A stretch of DNA of 64,000 nt from Bacteroidales bacterium (lineage in GTDB: Bacteria > Bacteroidota > Bacteroidia > Bacteroidales > Bacteroidaceae): positions 1 to 64,000 of the forward strand of contig JAATGU010000038.1 of assembly GCA_015654535.1 (NCBI GenBank). Direction: 5' to 3'. Of this stretch, positions 35,928 to 45,418 are shown piece after piece. The stretch's first letter is position 1, and each line of letters starts with the position of its first letter. Made by a program: the position numbers and the translations under genes. The notes under the pieces were generated by a model. The model had not been told where the DNA came from. It did no database searches and worked only from the letters and a program-made list of their open reading frames with translations.

Positions 35928-37238
35928 TTACTTTACTAAACCATTAAGATAGACCTCTACATTTGTAAAATCAGGACTTAAAGTATGAATAGATCCATCA
36001 TTAATGTCATTTGAATTTAATCCATTCTTCTTTTCCCACTCGTCAGGAATTCCATCTCCATCTTTATCAACCGGTGCTATACCTTTAGCAAGATTTGGCC
36101 ACCCACCCACAGCTGATTGTGAATCTATTATCCCTTTTCCTCCTCCGGCAAAAGTTTCTCCTTCAGTAGCAATGCCAGTACGAACTTCCTTTATAACTCT
36201 TGCATCATAGCTATCCCTGTGCAAATTACATCCTGCAATCTTAAGGACCTTTTCATAAGCTTTTGAAGGAGTATCCTCATTTATTGGCATAAAAGGAAAG
36301 GGCTTGTCTGCACGAACAGACAGAGTAATATTTTCTTGGGCGCCAAGCCAGTTGTTTTTTGTAACTTTTTTACTACCAACCATTACATTTCCACTCAAAT
36401 AATAAACGCTAGTTCCATCAACCGCAGCATCAAGAAAGCAAGTCCGTTTATTAGCAGAAGTAGCAGGACCTGGTTTATAATAATTTCCAACGAAGTTAAT
36501 TCGTCCACCTCTTCCGCCTCCATATGCCGCTTTATACCCCCAATTATAAACTACATTATTACGGAAATCGGTCGGAGTACACCCATCAGAGGCAAAACGA
36601 GGATTTCTGCTACTGTGATGAGCCAAAAGATTATGATGGAAAGTAGCCTTTTGACCTCCCCAGATACCTCCAAAACCATGAGCTCCTTTAAAATGATAAG
36701 ACTTGGAAAGACTATGAGTGATCATGCACCACTGAACGGTCATATTCTCTACACCATAAAAAGACATACATTCATCAATAGACCATGAAGAAGAACAATG
36801 GTCAACAATTAAATTTTTAGTCTTTCGTCCACCCATAGCATCATCTTCCACTTTATGAAGATCGCCCATTCGACAACGAATATATCTTATTATCACATTA
36901 TTTGCCTGAACATAAAATGGATATCCTTTTAAACAAATACCATCCCCCGGAGCACTTTGCCCGGCAATGGTAAGACTATCATGGTCAACAACCAGTTTTG
37001 ACTGCAAGTCAATAGTTCCATCAACCGCAAAGACAATGATACGAGGTCCCTTTTGCTCAATAGCATCACGGAAACTTCCCTTTCCCGAATCATTTAAATT
37101 AGTTACAGTTATCACTCGGCCTCCACGACCACCAGTGGTATATTTACCATATCCTTCCGCACCAGGGAAAGCTATAGGTTGAGCGAAAAGCATTGTTGCA
37201 AAAAGCATACATGCTAAAAAAAGAATGTGTTTTTTCAT
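35928..37238 (-). CDS. Secreted pectate lyase, PL1 family
   Basis: 436 aa with a signal peptide (1-20, MLFATMLFAQ). Right-handed beta-helix start FPGAEGYGKYTTGGRGGRVITVTNLNDSGKGSFRDAI is diagnostic for Bacteroides PL1 enzymes. The conserved WSIDE (152-156), NVIIRYIRCRMGD and a His/Arg-rich substrate groove follow. The C-terminal part holds a calcium-binding type segment DKDGDGIPDEWEKKNGLN. It cuts polygalacturonate by beta-elimination and so makes unsaturated oligomers for the GH105 enzymes encoded to the right. 102 bp after susD, with a small hairpin between. Confidence 0.92.
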   Translation of the reverse strand: MKKHILFLACMLFATMLFAQPIAFPGAEGYGKYTTGGRGGRVITVTNLNDSGKGSFRDAIEQKGPRIIVFAVDGTIDLQSKLVVDHDSLTIAGQSAPGDGICLKGYPFYVQANNVIIRYIRCRMGDLHKVEDDAMGGRKTKNLIVDHCSSSWSIDECMSFYGVENMTVQWCMITHSLSKSYHFKGAHGFGGIWGGQKATFHHNLLAHHSSRNPRFASDGCTPTDFRNNVVYNWGYKAAYGGGRGGRINFVGNYYKPGPATSANKRTCFLDAAVDGTSVYYLSGNVMVGSKKVTKNNWLGAQENITLSVRADKPFPFMPINEDTPSKAYEKVLKIAGCNLHRDSYDARVIKEVRTGIATEGETFAGGGKGIIDSQSAVGGWPNLAKGIAPVDKDGDGIPDEWEKKNGLNSNDINDGSIHTLSPDFTNVEVYLNGLVK

Positions 37239-37284
37239 GATAAAATTTATTTAAAAAATAAAATATAAAAGTATATTTATAAAT

Positions 37285-37311
37285 AAAGAGCAGCTCTAAT
37301 AGCTGTCCTTT
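37285..37311 (-). terminator. Weak hairpin between susD and the pectate lyase gene
   Basis: Imperfect 11-bp stem AAAGAGCAGCT / AGCTGTCCTTT with a 5-nt loop and an AT-rich tail lacking a U-run. Such stems after susD are common in Bacteroides loci and may lower downstream expression or protect the upstream mRNA rather than end transcription. Inferred. Confidence 0.5.
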
Positions 37312-37340
37312 ATTTACTTTAAACATATCTAAATCAGTAG

Positions 37341-39158
37341 TTAATATTTAGGATGTTGTTGGCCAGCTAACCCTTTATTGACATCCATTACTATCTGTGC
37401 AAATGGGAATAATTCAACATTATTTTCAACATATCCTCTAGCAAAATTTGACACAAAATTATCTGTAGGTTTCAAACCTGTAAGATAATCTTTAAGAATA
37501 GTATAACCAGCAGGACAAACAAATGTTGCGGTTTCAGAAGGTTTCACCTCAATAAGATTATTCAATGTAACGCTAGGATCTTTCCATGTTTTTGAATATT
37601 CATTTGGATAAGCAACCCATTCAGGAAGATTTTGGTAAGGAGCTTCTCTATTATACATTTTTGTCAACTCTGCTTTAGTTTGATTAACAACTTCGCCTAA
37701 GAGATTCCAACGGATAAGGTCTGTACGACGCATTGCTTCAAAAGCTAATTCATATTTACGTTCATTTACAATCGCTTTAAAGAATCCTTCATAATCTGTT
37801 GGAGTCTGACCAATGCTGTTATTTCCGAATGCACGTTTTCTTACAGCTTCATAAGCAGCAATTCCCTCTGTCGTTGGTCCATTATTCAATTCATTTTGAG
37901 CTTCAGCAAACATCAATAAAATATCTGAATAACGCAACAATGCAATATTAATATTCTGGTAAGTAGCACTACTTGTACCAGCCGCAACTGTTCTCCAATT
38001 TACGCGCCATTTACCGATTGACCTACGACTAGAAAGACTAGTCATTGTACGTTTTCCATCAGCTGCTATTTCATAGTTAGGACAAGTAATATCACGACGA
38101 CTATCACCATTCGCAAAAGAATAATAAAGTGTAGGCTGATAATAAGCCACTGATTCGCACTTACCATATAAACTCCCAGAAATGCAGCGCATACCCAAAG
38201 CATAACCTGCACGCAAAGTATTCATTTGACTACCATATTGGGCATATTCAAACATCGACTCTTTTGGATAATAAGTACCCTCAGAATATGTTCTAAACTG
38301 AGCTTCATAAGAAGGATTTAGAGAATTCTCTCCTTTATCAATTACCGCCTTACAAGCGTCACTAGCAATCTGATATAATTCTTTCACACGAGCAGGATCA
38401 TCTCTTTTTGCCATCTTACATGTACTGGCATCATAAGTATTCATATCCCAACGCAAAGAATATCCTGCAGCATAAAGTGAAATTCTTGCAAGAAAACCAT
38501 AAGCTGCATTCTTAGAAATTCTTTCAGGTGTTGTATATCCACTTTCATCATACCATGGTAAATACTCTATTGCTTTTTGCATATCTGCAATGATACCATC
38601 ATAAATAACATCACGGCTTGTTCTGGATGAATAAAACGTATCATAATCTTCCTGAGGCAAAGTTATATATGGTACATCTCCCCAATAACGGATTAAATTC
38701 CAATAATGAATAGCACGAATAACTAAACATTCACCAACATATTGGCGTAGTTTTGCTTTTTCTGTAGCCGCACCATTTTCAAATTCAGCCATAAGGGGAA
38801 TGTTTTTTATGCAATTATTTGCCTTAGCAATGCCTGTATAAACGCCATTAAATTCTGAGCCTGGAACAAGACCCGTAGTATAAACATAATTACCAACACA
38901 ATTTTTTGAACCAGAAAGGCTTTCAGCAGACTGCATCTCATCAGTGCCAAAATTTACATAATAGTTCCAAAGCATAACCCACATACCTTCATAAGCTCCT
39001 TTGGTTGCCATCTCAGCACGATCTACCGAAACAAAAACAGAAGTACTGTCATAGGAAGATTTACTTGGCATATCTAGCCAGTCTTGGCAAGATATTATTG
39101 ACGTGATCAAAGCTACAGAGCAAAATAGCATGTAGACTTTTTTAATTATCTTTTTCAT
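37341..39158 (-). CDS. SusD/RagB-like lipoprotein of the pectin locus
   Basis: 605 aa. Lipoprotein signal with Cys24 (SIISC), then QDWLDMPSKSSYDSTSVF as usual SusD start, TPR-like segments LRQYVGECLVIRAIHYWNLIRYWGDVPYIT and YGFLARISLYAAGYSLRWD, and the C-terminal LRYSDILLMFAEAQNELN and NERKYELAFEAMRRTDLIRWN. It is the surface glycan-binding partner of the SusC encoded 13 bp upstream. Substrate is inferred to be a pectic oligosaccharide from the neighbouring lyase and rhamnose genes. Confidence 0.95.
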   Translation of the reverse strand: MKKIIKKVYMLFCSVALITSIISCQDWLDMPSKSSYDSTSVFVSVDRAEMATKGAYEGMWVMLWNYYVNFGTDEMQSAESLSGSKNCVGNYVYTTGLVPGSEFNGVYTGIAKANNCIKNIPLMAEFENGAATEKAKLRQYVGECLVIRAIHYWNLIRYWGDVPYITLPQEDYDTFYSSRTSRDVIYDGIIADMQKAIEYLPWYDESGYTTPERISKNAAYGFLARISLYAAGYSLRWDMNTYDASTCKMAKRDDPARVKELYQIASDACKAVIDKGENSLNPSYEAQFRTYSEGTYYPKESMFEYAQYGSQMNTLRAGYALGMRCISGSLYGKCESVAYYQPTLYYSFANGDSRRDITCPNYEIAADGKRTMTSLSSRRSIGKWRVNWRTVAAGTSSATYQNINIALLRYSDILLMFAEAQNELNNGPTTEGIAAYEAVRKRAFGNNSIGQTPTDYEGFFKAIVNERKYELAFEAMRRTDLIRWNLLGEVVNQTKAELTKMYNREAPYQNLPEWVAYPNEYSKTWKDPSVTLNNLIEVKPSETATFVCPAGYTILKDYLTGLKPTDNFVSNFARGYVENNVELFPFAQIVMDVNKGLAGQQHPKY

Positions 39159-39171
39159 AATTTTTTTCTAA

Positions 39172-42100
39172 TTAAAATGTTAAATTAAGACCTACTACGT
39201 AGCTTTTAGATCTCGGAAAAGAAGAATTATCAATACCAGGATAAAGAGCAGAACTATTACTTGTTACTTCTGGATCAAAACCTGTATAAGAAGTAAAAGT
39301 ATACACATTATTCAATGTGCCATAAACACGTAGATTTTCAACATTAATCTTCTTCAATAACGCTTTTGGGAAAGTATAGCCAAGTGAAATATTGTTTATC
39401 CTTAGATAAGAACCATTTTCAACATAATATGAATTTAATGTAGTATTAGTCGCTACATTAGGATTAACACTCCAGATAGCTGCATTCTTATTTATTTCAC
39501 TTAAGCGAGCAAGATCCGTTGTTTCAATTCCGGTAGAAGGATCAATAGTTGTATAACGATTAGCCAAAATGCTCAATGCATTTTTATTTGAAATATATGA
39601 GCTCACAAAACGTTGAGTACTTAAATTAATGACATCATTACCATAAACAAAGTTCATAAAGATAGAAAGATCCAAGTTTTTATATGTGAATGTATTATTA
39701 AATCCTCCCGTAAATTTTGGATTAGCATTACCAATAATTTGACGGTCACTAGCTGTCCATACTGGATTTCCATCGCTATCGATCGTTTGACCATTAGCTT
39801 TAAATTTTATGTCACCAGGTTTAACAGCTGCTCTTGCTTTAGATTTATCATATGCAACTCCATTTTTCAACAAATAAGTACCATTTGATAATTGGTCAAA
39901 ATCATTAGAAGTATAAAAGCCATCATATGCATATCCATAAATCTGCCCCAAAGATTGCCCTTCTTGAACCCAATAAGCAGCGCCGTTAGAACCAGTTGAC
40001 GCAATCATATAATTTTGTTCTGCATCTTCTCCATAAAGTCTGATAACTTTATTTTTATTGAAAGAAATATTTAAATCCGAACTCCAGTTAAAATTTTTAG
40101 TTTTGATATTTTGAGTATTTAGTACAAATTCAAAGCCGCGATTACGTAAACTTCCAATATTTTGATATTGAGAAGTATAACCTGTAGTAGCAGGAATAGG
40201 AACATTCATCAACAAATTGTCAGATACATTGTTGTACCAATCCACACTGAAATTAATACGATTAACAAGAAATGACATATCAAGACCGATAGAGGTAGCT
40301 TTAATGGTTTCCCACTGTAAGTCTTTGTTTCCAAGAGTTGAACTAGGGGTGATTGTTGCAATTTCTGTTTTGCCAATGCCATAAACACCTGCATCGTAAT
40401 TTGTTGCATACATATTATCACTAATGTTGCAGTTTCCTGAAGTACCATACCCTACACGAAGTTTCAAATTAGAGAATACGTCCTGATCACTCATAAACGC
40501 TTCTTGACTAATACGCCATGCTCCTGATATAGATGGGAAATAGCCCCATTGTTTTCCTTTAGCAAATTTAGAAGAACCATCTGCACGCATTGTTGCAGTT
40601 AATAAATATCTGCTGTCATAATTATATAAAGCACGTCCAAACAATGAAACTATGCCGTTACTGCTTCTACTAGTTTCATTATTGTTTGTTACCTCTCCCA
40701 TTGCCATATTATCCAAACCAAAATTACTCTCTGAAAAATTTTGTGATCCAGAGGCAATGTTCATGCTCTCAGAGTAGGTTACTTCTTGTCCTGCAAGTAA
40801 AGTAAAATTATGTTTTTGATTTATTGTTGTATCATAAGTAAGGGTGTTTGTAATCTGATATGTATACTTTTCAGCATTACTTCTACTTCCATAAGGCCCC
40901 CCCTTAACTACAGCATCCAATGTACGACCATCATCCCAATAGTCATTACGTGTTTGTTGCCATAAATAACTACCTGCCAATTTATAAGTGAGTCCTTTAT
41001 AAAGATCAATTTCCAAACTTCCATTAGAATCAAACGTACGCACTAATTTTGTATTGGTAATAGCGTCATTTGTTATAATGGGATTGGCAATGTCATAATT
41101 AAGACTAGGGTCTACAGCCAATAACTTAGCATCCTGCCCATACATATTCAACAGTTCATCGTTAGTATGAATCAAACCTCCTACCGGACGTGATAATACA
41201 GCAAATTTCAAACGGCCACCTAAATCACCGCCTCCTTCTGTTTTAGCATCATTAAAATTAGCACTAAAATCCAGTCTGACACCTTTTCTTATCTCATGGC
41301 TAAATTTTGCACGAATATTATTTCTATATAAACCATATTTATCGAGAATAGAGTTGTCAGTGGTATTATTATAGCTTAACACAAATTTTGTTTTATCATT
41401 ACCACCAGAAATATTAAGATCGTGATTGTACATTACCCCAGTTCCACCAAACATAAGGTCAATCCAATCAATTGCTTCAGCATTATCATACAAGCTGTGC
41501 ATCTGATCCCAACTTCCATATAAGGAATTAAATACACCTATATTTTTGCCCAGTGTATAATGCTCATGTTGAAGTCTTACATATTCATAGGGAGAAAGAA
41601 CATCTAACTTCTTACCCAATTTCTGAAAATTAATATATCCATTGTATGAAACCTGAGTTTTTCCTGCTTTCCCTGACTTTGTCGTAATAATAACAACTCC
41701 ATTAGAACCTTTTGCACCATAAATAGCAGTAGAAGATGCGTCTTTCATTACGTCAATAGTTTCAATATCACTTGCATTAATCGTAGTTAATGCATTATCC
41801 ATTTGAAAGCCATCTACAATATAAAGAGGTTCGTTATCTTGAGTAATAGAAGTACCACCCCTGACTACAATTTTAACATCAGCACCTGGAGCACCACTAT
41901 AAGATGTAATATTTACACCCGCGGCACGTCCAGTTAAAGCTTGGGCTGCCGTAGTTACAGGCACTGATTTAATTTCACTGCCTTGAACTGAAGATGTAGC
42001 TCCTGTAAGATCTCTCTTTTTCATCTTTCCATAACCTATAGCGACAACTTCGTCCAACATTACTGAGGATTCTTTTAAAACCACATTAATTTTAGTTTGT

Positions 42101-42369
42101 GAGCCAAGAATTACACTTTGTGAGTCATAACCAATAAATGAAAACGTTAATTGTTTAGTAGAAGCAGGTACAGAAATTGAGAAATTCCCGTCAAGATCAG
42201 TAATAGAACCTGTCGAAGTGCCTTTTACCACAACTGAAGCTCCGGGAATTCCGAGATTAGACGCATCTTTCACTGTGCCTGTGATTGTTTTGTTCTGTGC
42301 AAGCGCACTTAGAGAACAGCTTACTAATAAAAAAATTAGTAAGCATAGTCTTTCATGTAAGATTCTCAT
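39172..42369 (-). CDS. SusC/RagA-like TonB-dependent receptor of the pectin locus
   Basis: 1065 aa. Signal peptide (1-24), carboxypeptidase-regulatory-like domain (about 28-110, KTITGTVKDASNLGIPGASVVVKGT, DLDGNFSISVP), plug with LDEVVAIGYGKMKKRDLTGATSSV and IETIDVMKDASSTAIYGAKGSNGVVIITTK, and a barrel ending SYVVGLNLTF. It lacks an STN domain, so it is not sigma-linked; control must come from elsewhere, and the only regulator nearby is the AraC protein to its right. Imports oligosaccharides with its SusD partner. Confidence 0.96.
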   Translation of the reverse strand: MRILHERLCLLIFLLVSCSLSALAQNKTITGTVKDASNLGIPGASVVVKGTSTGSITDLDGNFSISVPASTKQLTFSFIGYDSQSVILGSQTKINVVLKESSVMLDEVVAIGYGKMKKRDLTGATSSVQGSEIKSVPVTTAAQALTGRAAGVNITSYSGAPGADVKIVVRGGTSITQDNEPLYIVDGFQMDNALTTINASDIETIDVMKDASSTAIYGAKGSNGVVIITTKSGKAGKTQVSYNGYINFQKLGKKLDVLSPYEYVRLQHEHYTLGKNIGVFNSLYGSWDQMHSLYDNAEAIDWIDLMFGGTGVMYNHDLNISGGNDKTKFVLSYNNTTDNSILDKYGLYRNNIRAKFSHEIRKGVRLDFSANFNDAKTEGGGDLGGRLKFAVLSRPVGGLIHTNDELLNMYGQDAKLLAVDPSLNYDIANPIITNDAITNTKLVRTFDSNGSLEIDLYKGLTYKLAGSYLWQQTRNDYWDDGRTLDAVVKGGPYGSRSNAEKYTYQITNTLTYDTTINQKHNFTLLAGQEVTYSESMNIASGSQNFSESNFGLDNMAMGEVTNNNETSRSSNGIVSLFGRALYNYDSRYLLTATMRADGSSKFAKGKQWGYFPSISGAWRISQEAFMSDQDVFSNLKLRVGYGTSGNCNISDNMYATNYDAGVYGIGKTEIATITPSSTLGNKDLQWETIKATSIGLDMSFLVNRINFSVDWYNNVSDNLLMNVPIPATTGYTSQYQNIGSLRNRGFEFVLNTQNIKTKNFNWSSDLNISFNKNKVIRLYGEDAEQNYMIASTGSNGAAYWVQEGQSLGQIYGYAYDGFYTSNDFDQLSNGTYLLKNGVAYDKSKARAAVKPGDIKFKANGQTIDSDGNPVWTASDRQIIGNANPKFTGGFNNTFTYKNLDLSIFMNFVYGNDVINLSTQRFVSSYISNKNALSILANRYTTIDPSTGIETTDLARLSEINKNAAIWSVNPNVATNTTLNSYYVENGSYLRINNISLGYTFPKALLKKINVENLRVYGTLNNVYTFTSYTGFDPEVTSNSSALYPGIDNSSFPRSKSYVVGLNLTF

Positions 42370-42993
42370 AGACTAATTATTATAAATGATTAATAGATAA
42401 ATTCAAGATAAAACAACTGTTATCTAAAAAGACGAACAAGCATTTACTGCTTTTAAAATATACTTAATACTTAAATTCATCAATGTAACGTTGTTTTCAA
42501 AAACCCTAACTTTTAAAAAAGTGTTTAAATAATTAAATAAAAAACACGATAAATCAAGAAGGCCACAAAAAGTCTAGACCTTTTATATCAAAAGGACCAA
42601 GAGATTCATATAAAGATATTCTGATTTGCGAAACAAAAATAGGTATAAGAAAGCAACCTATATTTACTTTTTTGATTGAAATGCTGTATTTTTTGACCTT
42701 TTGATATTAAAATTGGGTACTATAAGTAGAGAATAACCATACATTAGTAATCAAAATGACACTTAAGATAGTGTTTTTGATTTTACTCAATAAAATCTTT
42801 CTAATTTATAAATATACAACCATCTAGAATCACTTAACATATTAATGCCTTTATTCTAAAATAACATCTGTCTTTCAATCAAATAGGTACCTTTCAAAAA
42901 AAAAGAATGTAAGAGAAATAAGATTTCATATGAGACGGAGTAAGCCTTTCTGACAAGGCATCAAAAGGTTAATTTGGTTAAAAATAAGTGGAT
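42370..42993. other. 624-bp intergenic region upstream of the pectin susC
   Basis: Non-coding and AT-rich. It contains two inverted copies of a 20-bp element: TTTTATATCAAAAGGACCAA on the plus strand at 42581-42600 and its relative on the minus strand at 42712-42693 (TTTTAATATCAAAAGGTCAA). These could bind the AraC-type regulator. No clear promoter box for susC was found by eye. The rest shows nothing recognisable. Confidence 0.6.
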
Positions 42994-43947
42994 TTATATT
43001 TCAGCTTCTGTTTCGCGCCCAAAGCTGCGATATTCAAGTGGAGTAAAACCAGTGCGTTTTTTAAATAATGAAAAGAAATGCTCTGTAGAAGTATAATTTA
43101 ATAAGTAAGAAATCTCTTTAACAGATTGAGAAGTACCAACTAATAATTGCTTTGCTTTACGAAGTTTTAGCTCCTGAAAATATTTTGCAGGAGCATAACC
43201 TGTATAGTCTTTGAATATTTTACGAAACCATGAATAGCTGATATTCAATCTCATGGCAAGTTCTTCCGGATCAATGTCCTTAAGAACATTTTCATTCATT
43301 ATAATCTTTGCTTGTTCTATTTTTTGATCGACATCACCAATCTCAAAGATCTTATTTTTAGAAATGGAGAGAATCATTCCTAAGATATGCAGAACTATTC
43401 CTGCAAGGTATTGCTGAGAAGATATTTTATCCGCTTCAGCCACTTCTATGGCTCGTGCAAAAAGATGGACAAGCTCTTCATTTAGACCAACTTCAAGGAC
43501 CTGATTGTCAATCGAAAGGAATGAATTTTTCACTATATTATCAATAATAGAGCCTTCAAAGCCAATATAATATTCATTCCATCCAACCTGCTGAAGAGGA
43601 TGATATGTATGCCACTGACCAGGGAAAAGAACTAAAAGACGCCCTTTAGAGATAGAAGTTTCCTGCATAGAATCAGAAGTAAAAAGTCCTCGACCCTTAG
43701 TTATATATACAAACTGATATTCACGCAACACTCGTCCTTTTTGAGCGTTAAAGAAATAACCAGAAGGATGATCTTTGAGAGGATAAGGCGAGTTAGGCTG
43801 AATAGACTGAAAGCCTACAGTATTGACCGACAAACCAAATTTATGATCCAAGGCATTTACTATGAGATATTTAAAATCGACTCCTAAGTCATTATAATCC
43901 TTTATCATCAGCCACTTCGTAATATTAAACATCACAAATTTAGGCAT
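42994..43947 (-). CDS. AraC-family regulator, probable RhaR
   Basis: 317 aa from ATG 43947; a longer frame begins with a TTG at 43974 and is less likely. The N-terminal sugar-binding cupin covers about 40-150 (YQFVYITKGRGLFTS, LLVLFPGQWHTYHPL). The C-terminal double HTH (about 220-315) has ELAMRLNISYSWFRKIFKDYTG and SVKEISYLLNYTSTEHFFSLFKKRTGFTPLEYR. It lies just downstream of the rha operon and between it and susC. In B. thetaiotaomicron an AraC-type RhaR encoded at the rha genes activates them with L-rhamnose (known for that species); the same job is inferred here. Confidence 0.88.
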   Translation of the reverse strand: MPKFVMFNITKWLMIKDYNDLGVDFKYLIVNALDHKFGLSVNTVGFQSIQPNSPYPLKDHPSGYFFNAQKGRVLREYQFVYITKGRGLFTSDSMQETSISKGRLLVLFPGQWHTYHPLQQVGWNEYYIGFEGSIIDNIVKNSFLSIDNQVLEVGLNEELVHLFARAIEVAEADKISSQQYLAGIVLHILGMILSISKNKIFEIGDVDQKIEQAKIIMNENVLKDIDPEELAMRLNISYSWFRKIFKDYTGYAPAKYFQELKLRKAKQLLVGTSQSVKEISYLLNYTSTEHFFSLFKKRTGFTPLEYRSFGRETEAEI

Positions 43948-43999
43948 TATTTCTGATGTGGCAATACGTAACAATACAAAGATATATAGAGAAAGTTAA

Positions 44000-44057
44000 A
44001 AAGAGAAAAGGAGTATTTATGAAAAGAATGATTGTTCTTTTACATAAATACTCCTTT
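44000..44057 (-). terminator. Terminator at the end of the rhamnogalacturonan/rhamnose operon
   Basis: Perfect 15-bp stem (AAAGGAGTATTTATG at 44007-44021 with 44043-44057) plus an inner AAAGAA/TTCTTT pairing, followed on the minus strand by CTCTTTTT. It sits 27 nt after the stop of the GH105 gene and separates the operon from the AraC gene. Confidence 0.85.
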
Positions 44058-44083
44058 CAGAATAACAACTATTTATACTAAAA

Positions 44084-45388
44084 TTATTTTCTCACCACAA
44101 TCTTATCGTATTGCTGCTCTGCTTTAATCTCAGTATATTTTGGAGCATCCATCATTTCAATAAGTGCTCTAAGAACCGGACCTTCACCCATTGGGTCATT
44201 CTCTTGGGTAGGACGACTATAATAGTAAGTAATAGAAGGCATAATACCTGTACCTACACAAATATCAGTAACATCACCATTATCTGTGATTTTTTGCATC
44301 ATTCCTTTAAGTCCTTGTTCTGCTACATAGATGAAATCCGGATGTAGCCACCCTTCTTTCACACCACGAGCCATTCCAAAAACAAACATTGCTGTACCTG
44401 TAATTTCCTCATAAGAATCTTCTTTATCAAGAAGTTGATGCCACAATCCGTTCTTTCCTTGATAACGAGCTACCCCACTTGCTTGCTGCTGAAAATTTTT
44501 GATGATAGCCTCACGCATCGGGTGGTTCTTTGGCATTTTGGAAAGGAGATCCGCTTGAGCCATAAAAACCCAGCCATTAGCACGACTCCAATGAGCGACA
44601 CCATGTTCCTTATTATCTGTGTGGTAGCAGTGATAATAAATATTTTTTTCAGGACACCACAAATATTTGTTATAGTTCAATATCTGAGTTGCCGCATCTG
44701 TGAAATATTTATCATCTCCAGTCATTTGACCCATACGAGATAAAAAAGAGATTGCCATAAATGCATCATCCGCCCAAATCGTATTTTCATGAGGCCAAAG
44801 ACGCGCAATGGTACCATCTGCCAAACGAGGTTCAGCATAATTCAAGTGATCAGCTGTTTGATTAATATAATTCAGAAAAAATTTATTCGGATGGCGCATT
44901 TGAAGTTCAATCAAACTTGCCCCCATCGGTCCATTGTCGTCCAGTCGTTTACCACGAAAGATCATAGACCAGCTCAGGCTACGAATAGCACTCCATCCTC
45001 CTTTTTTAAAAGCTTGATCATACTGCTTTTTGAAAAAGTCCAAGTTCCCTTCATTAAATACAAAATTCATGTTTTTGAGTACATAATCATCGTATTTTTT
45101 ATTACCAGTCTTATTAGCCAGTTCCAATAAAGCGATATTTGTCACACCATTCGTGTAGTGCCAATCATTATACTTACAAGCCACCTTAACATCAGCAGAA
45201 ACCGGCAGGTCTTTAACTGTTTTATAGATTTCTCCCGTTTTAGTATTTTTAAATTCATAGGTAGTGCTGCTCAGTATGCGATCTGCAATTTTCACTGCTG
45301 CCTCTTTCGCCGTCATTTTTGTTTGAGCAGCCAGAGATGTAAAACAGAGGGTAAGTGTACCTAGCAACAGAATTTTCTTTAAATTCAT
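44084..45388 (-). CDS. GH105 unsaturated rhamnogalacturonyl hydrolase
   Basis: 434 aa from ATG 45388 with a signal peptide (NLKKILLLGTLTLCFTSLAAQ). A TTG 18 bases earlier is not preferred. Six-hairpin toroid with AEPRLADGTIARLWPHENTIWADDAFMAISFLSRMG, containing the Asp expected in GH105, then VAHWSRANGWVFMAQADLLSKMP and GLWHQLLDKEDSYEEITGTAMFVFGMARGVKEGWL. The family removes the unsaturated galacturonyl residue left by pectin/rhamnogalacturonan lyases. Exported. Last gene of the operon, 30 bp after rhaD, occupying the place of the oxidoreductase gene (rhaO) that ends the rha operon in B. thetaiotaomicron. Confidence 0.92.
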   Translation of the reverse strand: MNLKKILLLGTLTLCFTSLAAQTKMTAKEAAVKIADRILSSTTYEFKNTKTGEIYKTVKDLPVSADVKVACKYNDWHYTNGVTNIALLELANKTGNKKYDDYVLKNMNFVFNEGNLDFFKKQYDQAFKKGGWSAIRSLSWSMIFRGKRLDDNGPMGASLIELQMRHPNKFFLNYINQTADHLNYAEPRLADGTIARLWPHENTIWADDAFMAISFLSRMGQMTGDDKYFTDAATQILNYNKYLWCPEKNIYYHCYHTDNKEHGVAHWSRANGWVFMAQADLLSKMPKNHPMREAIIKNFQQQASGVARYQGKNGLWHQLLDKEDSYEEITGTAMFVFGMARGVKEGWLHPDFIYVAEQGLKGMMQKITDNGDVTDICVGTGIMPSITYYYSRPTQENDPMGEGPVLRALIEMMDAPKYTEIKAEQQYDKIVVRK

Positions 45389-45418
45389 GATAAACAAATT
45401 ATTCAAATGTATGTTTCT

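Noticed and set aside
35928..37238. Type IX secretion C-terminal signal on the pectate lyase
   Set aside because: The C-terminus ends shortly after a calcium-binding type segment and lacks the beta-sandwich domain expected for T9SS cargo.
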